A DNA stretch of 10,233 bases from an uncultured Oscillospiraceae bacterium (lineage in GTDB: Bacteria > Bacillota > Clostridia > Oscillospirales > Ruminococcaceae), in the NCBI GenBank assembly GCA_900543705.1, contig UQSL01000070.1:1-10233 (forward strand), in the 5' to 3' direction. A program made the translations under genes and the position numbers. A model generated the notes under the pieces. It saw nothing but the letters and a program-made list of their open reading frames with translations. It was not told the DNA's origin and did not search any database. Shown in pieces: positions 5,837-10,233 of the stretch; positions within the stretch are counted from its first letter, which is position 1; each line of letters begins with the position of its first letter.

Positions 5837-6030
5837 AAACAGTCAGGAGGGGATTCCCACCTTTCTTCGTCCGGCTCCAATCCCCCTTTCGCAGCGAAGA
5901 TTCCGGGGCGCTGGACAGGATAGGAAACGAGAGGATCCGCCGGCGGCTGAACGGGAAAAAAATAGGTTTGTGTTTATAGCTGCTGTCCCGACTTTCCGGG
6001 ACAGGTGTTCACCGGCAGGAAAGTGAGGAA
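5837..6030 (+). other. structured 5' leader of the DUF362 gene
   Basis: The leader contains a GGGGATT/AATCCCC stem around a 24-nt loop region (about 5850-5887), a GC-rich middle, and a TGTCCCG/CGGGACA hairpin (about 5984-6003) followed by a short GGTG/CACC pair just ahead of the start codon. No T-run follows and no riboswitch class is recognised. A 79-codon ORF crosses it but lacks a ribosome binding site. Confidence 0.3.
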
Positions 6031-7149
6031 ATGAACAGTATGGAAAAATCAAAGGTGTATTTTGCGGATTTTCGCGCGACGCCCAATCAGAATCTGCTGC
6101 AAAAGCTCAAAAAGCTCATCAAGCGTGCGGGAATCGAACAGATTGATTTTAAGGACAAGTATACGGCAATCAAGATCCACTTCGGGGAGCCGGGGAACAT
6201 CTCCTACCTGCGGCCAAACTACGCAAAAGTCGTTGTGGATACGGTCAAGGAGCTCGGCGGCAAGGCGTTTTTGACGGACTGCAACACCCTGTATGTCGGG
6301 CGCAGGAAGAATGCGCTCGACCATCTGGATGCGGCCTATGAAAACGGATACAACCCGTTTACTACGGGCTGCCAGATTCTCATTGCGGATGGCCTGAAAG
6401 GGACGGACGAGGCACTCGTCCCCATTGACGGAGACTATGTTAAGGAGGCCAAAATCGGCCGTGCCATCATGGATGCGGATGTCTTTATTTCCCTAACCCA
6501 TTTTAAAGGGCATGAGTCCACCGGCTTTGGCGGAACGCTCAAAAACATCGGCATGGGCTGCGGCTCCCGCGCCGGAAAGATGGAGATGCACAGCGCAGGC
6601 AAACCGGTTGTGGAGCAGAGCAAATGCATCGGCTGCGGGGCCTGCCGCAAAAACTGCGCGCACGATGCGATTTCTTTTGATGAGCGCAAAAAGGCGAGCA
6701 TTGACCATAACAAATGCGTCGGCTGTGGGCGCTGCATCGGGGCATGCCCGATGGATGCAGTCGAAGCGGGATGGGATGAGGCAAACGATGTGCTCAACTG
6801 CAAAATTGCCGAGTATACCCTGGCCGTCGTTAAAGACCGCCCGCAGTTTCACATCAGCCTGATTGTGGATGTCTCCCCGTTTTGCGACTGCCATGCGGAA
6901 AACGACGCCCCGATCATCCCGGATGTCGGTATGCTCGCCTCCCTTGACCCGGTCGCGCTCGACAAGGCGTGCGTGGATTTGTGCAATCAGCAGGAGGTCA
7001 TCGCCAACAGCCGCCTTGGGGAGCAGCCGCACACCCATCACGACCATTTTACCGATACCCATCCGGATACCAACTGGCAGTCCGCTATTGAGCACGCGGT
7101 GAAAATCGGCCTTGGCTCCGATCAATACGAGCTTATCACAGTGAAATAA
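6031..7149 (+). CDS. DUF362 protein with two [4Fe-4S] ferredoxin motifs
   Basis: The 372-residue protein has a DUF362 core split around a bacterial-type ferredoxin insert. The insert carries two CxxCxxCxxxC motifs, C199/C202/C205/C209 and C229/C232/C235/C239, for two [4Fe-4S] clusters. Conserved DUF362 stretches include IKIHFGEPGN (47-56), TDCNTLY (82-88), FKGHESTGFGGTLKNIGMG (158-176) and SLDPVALDKACVDL. The family is common in anaerobes and is presumed to be an electron-transfer or redox-related protein, but the reaction is unknown. It is soluble, with no signal peptide. The C-terminal part has a His/Asp-rich stretch (HTHHDHFTDTH) that could bind metal. Two ATGs compete: 6031, and 6040 with GAGGA ten bases upstream; the first is kept. 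It is transcribed alone. Confidence 0.92.
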   Translation: MNSMEKSKVYFADFRATPNQNLLQKLKKLIKRAGIEQIDFKDKYTAIKIHFGEPGNISYLRPNYAKVVVDTVKELGGKAFLTDCNTLYVGRRKNALDHLDAAYENGYNPFTTGCQILIADGLKGTDEALVPIDGDYVKEAKIGRAIMDADVFISLTHFKGHESTGFGGTLKNIGMGCGSRAGKMEMHSAGKPVVEQSKCIGCGACRKNCAHDAISFDERKKASIDHNKCVGCGRCIGACPMDAVEAGWDEANDVLNCKIAEYTLAVVKDRPQFHISLIVDVSPFCDCHAENDAPIIPDVGMLASLDPVALDKACVDLCNQQEVIANSRLGEQPHTHHDHFTDTHPDTNWQSAIEHAVKIGLGSDQYELITVK

Positions 7150-7156
7150 ACGGAAA

Positions 7157-7205
7157 GAAGAGCATCTCGGCCCGCCGATTGGCAGGCGGAGAGTTCCTCT
7201 GAGAT
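7157..7205. other. nested inverted-repeat stretch after the DUF362 gene
   Basis: CCGCC and GGCGG pair around 8 nt, flanked by CTC/GAG and then AGAG/CTCT with small internal loops. It begins a few bases after the DUF362 stop. No U-run follows, so it may be a 3'-end stabilising structure rather than a terminator. Confidence 0.3.
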
Positions 7206-7220
7206 TACATAACAATCAAA

Positions 7221-7248
7221 ACAGCCCCCGGAACTTTCCGGGGGCTGT
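7221..7248. terminator. strong convergent terminator between DUF362 and prs units
   Basis: ACAGCCCCCGGAA (7221-7233) is exactly complementary to TTCCGGGGGCTGT (7236-7248). On the minus strand the stem is followed by TTTTGATTGTT, so it terminates the prs transcript well; on the plus strand no T-run follows, and termination of the DUF362 mRNA would be weaker. Confidence 0.85.
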
Positions 7249-7253
7249 CTGTA

Positions 7254-7527
7254 TCAGGCGATTCCGTTTTTGAACGAGGCATACAGGACGCCGAAATCCT
7301 GTACCGCTCCAAAGAAGATGCCGCCGAGCAGACTCATAGCAAAACCGGGGTCCAGCCGGAATGGCGGCGATAATCGGTCCGGTAACAGGGTCTACTCCTG
7401 CAGTGGAGGAAAACTGATGGGAAAAGACGATCCATTTGGAAGTGGGAGCAAAGTCCTGGCCTCCGCACGGCGGAAAGCCGGAATTTGCCTTGGGGTCTAC
7501 GCCCCAGCGCCCCGCAAGCCAGCAATG
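7254..7527 (-). pseudogene. cstA: decayed fragment of cstA (carbon starvation/peptide transporter)
   Basis: Reading the minus strand gives GRWGVDP, then GQDFAPTSKWIVFSHQFSS and DPVTGPIIAA in one frame, GWTPVLL in a second, and SLLGGIFFGAVQDFGVLYAS-FKNG in a third, ending IA and TGA. Together these match the early part of CstA, a multi-pass membrane protein for peptide or pyruvate uptake (DFVPT..W.VFGHQF, GP.TGP.IAA.FGW.P.LLW, GGIFFGAVQDF). Two single-base deletions, near 7355-7363 and near 7335, account for the frame changes. Only about 90 of the several hundred CstA codons remain; the 5' end is cut right at the prs stop codon and the 3' end just before the terminator at 7248. It cannot make a transporter. 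Confidence 0.78.
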
Positions 7528-7536
7528 AAAAAAGTT

Positions 7537-8667
7537 TTATTTGTTTTTCGATTCCCTGAAGTTTTTAATCAGGGTTTCGATTTTAGTAAAAGGGTTGATT
7601 AGGCTGCTGATGGACTGGTCGCGGTTGAGCTCTTCAATGATATATGCCACATACTTGGACATATCCACTTCACAATACCATTTTCTTGCCTGCAGTTCCG
7701 GAGAACGGTAGACGAGGTTGGTAGTGAAGATCTTGTCAAAGGAACCTTCCTCATACGCCTTGTCAAAGACCTCCAGGCCGTTGCAGAACAATCCAAAGGA
7801 AATAAATGCAAAAATACGCTTTGCGCCCTGCTTTTTCAGGGAAGCACAGATGTCGAGCAGGGATTCGCCGGAGGAAATCATATCGTCGACCACAATGATA
7901 TCCTTTCCGACAATGCTCGCACCGAGATACTCATGTGCTTCGATGGGGTTTCTGCCATCGATGACGACTGCATAATTCCTTCTCTTGTAGAACATGCCGA
8001 CGTTGACGCCCAAAACAGAGGAATAGTAGAGACATCTGCCGACGCCGCCCTCATCCGGAGAAATGATGGCAAGGTCTTTGTCCTCAATGCTGATATCTGG
8101 GACATTTCTAACCAGGGCTTTAATCATCTGATAGGTCGGATGGATATTATCGAAGCCGCTTAAAGGGATTGCATTAACCACACGAGGGTCATGTGAATCA
8201 AAGGTGATGAGGTTGGAAACGCCCATGTGGACGAGTTCCTGTAGCATGATAGCACAGTCCAGAGATTCTCTGGAAGAACGCTTGTGCTGTCTGCCCTCAT
8301 AAAGCATCGGCATGATGATGTTGATTCTTTTAGCCTTGCCTGCAATTGCGGAGATAATACGGATTAAGTCCTGATAGTGGTTGTCCGGGCTCATCGGAAC
8401 ATCTTTGCCGTACATCTTGTAGGTGACACTGTAGTTGAATATATCGGTGATGATAAAAATGTCCTTGCCGCGGACGGACTCCCGAATCAAGCCCTTTGCT
8501 TCGCCGGTTGCAAAACGGATAACGGAGGCGTCCAACACGAGTTTTTTGTTGCATTTTCTCCATCCCTGAATGTAGTTTTGCACGCTTTCTACGAACTTCT
8601 CACATCCGGGCATGCAAATAATCCCAAGTTCTCCTACATATTGATTGCTGCTATCCTCGTTATACAT
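7537..8667 (-). CDS. prs: ribose-phosphate pyrophosphokinase (PRPP synthetase)
   Basis: The enzyme transfers pyrophosphate from ATP to ribose 5-phosphate to make PRPP for nucleotide, histidine, tryptophan and NAD synthesis. The 376-residue product shows RQHKR (126-130, ATP-binding region), FDSHD (156-160, replacing the canonical DLHA of the Mg site), SPDEGG (203-208), the catalytic flexible-loop signature YKRRN (227-231) and the PRPP-binding loop VVDDMISSGES (259-269). It is longer than the usual 315 residues, with extra sequence at both ends, and its motifs diverge from the classical type; it matches a longer variant known in Clostridia. The start is the ATG at 8667, with AAGGAG seven bases upstream; a GTG codon directly before it is less likely. 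It is monocistronic, with its own promoter, and is followed by the cstA remnant. Confidence 0.9.
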   Translation of the reverse strand: MYNEDSSNQYVGELGIICMPGCEKFVESVQNYIQGWRKCNKKLVLDASVIRFATGEAKGLIRESVRGKDIFIITDIFNYSVTYKMYGKDVPMSPDNHYQDLIRIISAIAGKAKRINIIMPMLYEGRQHKRSSRESLDCAIMLQELVHMGVSNLITFDSHDPRVVNAIPLSGFDNIHPTYQMIKALVRNVPDISIEDKDLAIISPDEGGVGRCLYYSSVLGVNVGMFYKRRNYAVVIDGRNPIEAHEYLGASIVGKDIIVVDDMISSGESLLDICASLKKQGAKRIFAFISFGLFCNGLEVFDKAYEEGSFDKIFTTNLVYRSPELQARKWYCEVDMSKYVAYIIEELNRDQSISSLINPFTKIETLIKNFRESKNK

Positions 8668-8720
8668 CACAAATCTCCTTTTTCATGACACAAAGCGGCA
8701 TGATTTCTTAAATTATTTAT

Positions 8721-8749
8721 ATTCTATCACAGGAATGTTCATAAAACAA
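8721..8749 (-). promoter_or_regulatory. promoter of prs
   Basis: On the minus strand TTGTTT (8744-8749) is followed by 17 bp and TAGAAT (8721-8726). The start would be near 8714, giving a leader of about 47 nt. Confidence 0.65.
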
Positions 8750-8852
8750 TCGGCACGCAGTGAAAGAATTCCACTTTTTTATGGGTATTTTTAGGAAATT
8801 TTATCGAGAGTGTCAGCAGAGAAACCAAAACAGAGGGGGCATTGAGGACATT

Positions 8853-9296
8853 TTATTTTTTTTCGCAGACGATAGGGCCTCCGCCGTTTAGCATAGATTC
8901 GTCAATCAGCTCCTGCAGAGAGGTTTCGTCCGCAACCTGCTCGATAGCGTGTTGCATCCGGTACCACACCGAGTGGGCCGCGCATTCGGAGGAACGGGAG
9001 CAAAGCTCATAGGACTGGGCGCATTCCACCAGGGCAAACGAGCCTTCGAGCGTACGAAGGATATCTCCTACCGAGATATCACAGGCGTCCTTTGCCAGCA
9101 TGTACCCGCCCTGGGCACCGCGGGTGCTCTTGACAATCGATGCTTTGCTCAACGCACTGATAATTTGCTCCAAGTATTTATCGCTGATTTGTTGGCGGTT
9201 TGCAATGGTTTTGAGCGGGATGTACCCCTCGTCCGAATGCAGGCCAAGATCAATCAGCAAACGGAGGCCGTAACGGCTTTTGGTTGATATTTTCAT
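8853..9296 (-). CDS. Rrf2-family, IscR-like Fe-S-sensing regulator
   Basis: The 147-residue protein begins MKISTKSRYGLRLLIDLGLH, the standard Rrf2 start, and has a winged helix-turn-helix with the recognition region SDKYLEQIISALSKASIVKS (38-57) and wing RGAQGGYML (59-67). Three cysteines, C92, C99 and C105, with H108 close behind, match the C92/C98/C104/H107 cluster ligands of E. coli IscR. It therefore probably binds a [2Fe-2S] or [4Fe-4S] cluster and reports iron-sulfur or redox state. No isc or suf genes adjoin it; it is divergent from nadA, whose product is an oxygen-sensitive Fe-S enzyme, so nadA and its own gene are candidate targets. GGAGGA lies six bases before the ATG. Confidence 0.93.
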   Translation of the reverse strand: MKISTKSRYGLRLLIDLGLHSDEGYIPLKTIANRQQISDKYLEQIISALSKASIVKSTRGAQGGYMLAKDACDISVGDILRTLEGSFALVECAQSYELCSRSSECAAHSVWYRMQHAIEQVADETSLQELIDESMLNGGGPIVCEKK

Positions 9297-9348
9297 CAGA
9301 AATCCTCCATTAACAAAGAAACAGGGACCATGAAATTCCTATAAAAAC

Positions 9349-9377
9349 AGTATAACATAATGAAAAATCATTCGCAA
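9349..9377 (-). promoter_or_regulatory. promoter of the Rrf2-family gene
   Basis: On the minus strand TTGCGA (9372-9377) is followed by 17 bp and TATACT (9349-9354). The start is predicted near 9342, with a leader of about 45 nt. No IscR-type operator could be assigned by eye. Confidence 0.65.
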
Positions 9378-9478
9378 TGCTTCTGTGAAAGCCAATTTCT
9401 CTATCATGTGTCAAATCGGGTAGAAATGGCAAAGCGGGCAGATCTTTTGTGTAGGCTGGGGTTTTTGTTATCAGGCAG

Positions 9479-9507
9479 TTGAGGTTTTGTTTTATTCACG
9501 ATATAAT
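9479..9507 (+). promoter_or_regulatory. promoter of nadA
   Basis: TTGAGG (9479-9484), a 17-bp spacer and a perfect TATAAT (9502-9507). The start is predicted near 9514, leaving a long leader of about 150 nt before the nadA ATG. Confidence 0.72.
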
Positions 9508-9574
9508 AGAGGCACCGAATGAATCCAAGCGAAGCGATGGATGATTTCGTAGGTATTTATGAGAAGTTGGCGGT

Positions 9575-9620
9575 GATAATCCATTATCCCATTCACGCTT
9601 TGCGCTCAAGGGATAATGGA
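9575..9620 (+). promoter_or_regulatory. inverted repeats in the nadA leader, operator or attenuator candidate
   Basis: TCCATTATCCC (9580-9590) is exactly complementary to GGGATAATGGA (9610-9620) around a 19-nt spacer. A further GATAAT-CC-ATTATC palindrome (9575-9588) overlaps the left arm, so the same ATTATC core occurs three times. The stem is followed by AAAAAC rather than a T-run, so it is not a simple terminator. It may be a repressor site responding to NAD precursors or Fe-S state, or an mRNA structure; I cannot assign it to a known consensus. Confidence 0.5.
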
Positions 9621-9665
9621 AAAACAAGGGAAATAAAAAACTCCACGGAATGCGAGGAATTTATC

Positions 9666-10233
9666 ATGATATCAGCCATTCAGGAAAAAATTATGCAGCT
9701 GAAAAAGGAAAAGGACATAGCCATTCTGGCACATAGCTATCAGAGCCCGGATATTCTCGAAATCGCGGATCTGAAAGGGGACTCGTTCAAGCTGAGTGCG
9801 GATGCGTCTAAGCTTTCCCAGAAAACACTGCTTTTGTGTGGTGTGCGGTTTATGGCGGAAACAGTAAAAACCCTGTCTCCCGAGAAAACAGTGATTTTGC
9901 CGGTGGAAAATGCGACCTGTCCGATGGCTGAGATGATTCGGCCCCAGGATGTCGTTTCCTATAAGCAGGAGCACCCTGACTGCAAGGTGGTTGCCTATGT
10001 CAATACCACAACGCAACTAAAAGCTGTCAGCGATGTGTGCGTCACATCCTCAAGTGCCGTACAGATTGTCGGCCGGATGCCGGAGCAGGAAATCCTGTTT
10101 ATCCCAGACAAAAATCTCGGCTCCTTTGTCAGAGAAAAATGCCCGGACAAGAATATCATTACCTGGGACGGCTGCTGTCCGGTGCACGATCAGGTGACCG
10201 AGCAGGACGTGCTGGAGATGAAACGCCGGTACC
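9666..10233 (+). CDS. nadA: quinolinate synthase NadA, 3' end beyond window
   Basis: NadA is a [4Fe-4S] enzyme that condenses iminoaspartate with dihydroxyacetone phosphate to quinolinate in de novo NAD synthesis. The first 189 codons are present, roughly the first two thirds of the protein. Visible motifs: ILAHSYQ (20-26; usually AHNYQ), GDSF.LS (38-44), LCGVRFMAET (57-66), NATCPMAEM (82-90) with C85 as first cluster ligand, VAYVNTT (109-115), SDVCVTSSSAV (122-132), PDKNLG (147-152) and WDGCCPVH (167-174) with C171 as second ligand. The third ligand lies outside. AHSYQ and NATC are mild departures from the consensus. The start follows GAGG eight bases upstream and gives the usual family N-terminus; the frame is also open for 49 codons before it. 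Confidence 0.92.
   Translation, partial: MISAIQEKIMQLKKEKDIAILAHSYQSPDILEIADLKGDSFKLSADASKLSQKTLLLCGVRFMAETVKTLSPEKTVILPVENATCPMAEMIRPQDVVSYKQEHPDCKVVAYVNTTTQLKAVSDVCVTSSSAVQIVGRMPEQEILFIPDKNLGSFVREKCPDKNIITWDGCCPVHDQVTEQDVLEMKRRY

Noticed and set aside
5787..6026. 79-codon ORF in the DUF362 leader
   Set aside because: The start lies before the predicted transcription start, no Shine-Dalgarno is present and the sequence is Arg/Pro-rich without motif.
6493..7215. 240-codon minus-strand ORF opposite the DUF362 gene
   Set aside because: It is a shadow frame with no ribosome binding site or family signature; the ferredoxin motifs fix the plus-strand frame.
9672..10016. 114-codon minus-strand ORF at the right end
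   Set aside because: It is antisense to nadA, which is recognised by its motifs.

Overview
The window looks like chromosomal DNA of an anaerobic, Gram-positive member of the Clostridia, possibly Oscillospiraceae-like. This is inference from gene content (a GGGtGRT protein beside a NifU-like scaffold, a DUF362 ferredoxin, a clostridial-type PRPP synthetase, an IscR-like Rrf2 regulator, NadA), from strong AGGAGG-type ribosome binding sites and from TTGNNN/TATAAT promoters. No tRNA, rRNA, CRISPR array or insertion sequence was seen.

Layout: 1-342 holds no convincing gene, only a weak 40-codon ORF and a strong hairpin. 343-1393 (minus) is a ZIP-family metal transporter with its promoter and an overlapping palindromic operator candidate, followed by a possible 28-35 aa membrane peptide that overlaps its stop codon. 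1520-3397 (minus) is a two-gene operon of a NifU-like protein and a GGGtGRT protein, with a clear promoter and terminator. 3700-5023 (plus) is hflX with its terminator. 5031-5760 is a small accessory island: a truncated SLOG-family gene and an intact small HTH regulator diverge from an exact 38-bp palindrome, and a 50-codon unknown ORF follows. 5825-7149 (plus) is a DUF362 protein with two [4Fe-4S] motifs behind a roughly 195-nt leader. 7254-8749 (minus) is a ribose-phosphate pyrophosphokinase gene whose downstream flank is a decayed fragment of the carbon-starvation/peptide transporter gene cstA. 8853-9377 (minus) is an IscR-like Rrf2 regulator, divergent from nadA (9479 to the window end, plus), which is cut by the window edge.

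How the genes relate: iron-sulfur biology recurs (NifU-like scaffold, DUF362 ferredoxin, IscR-like sensor, NadA), next to a divalent-metal transporter. PRPP synthetase and quinolinate synthase both feed NAD synthesis, because quinolinate phosphoribosyltransferase joins their products, although they are transcribed separately here. The least ordinary signals are the 38-bp palindrome in the SLOG/HTH island, the cstA remnant, the membrane peptide behind the ZIP gene, the nadA leader and the function of the NifU-like/GGGtGRT pair.
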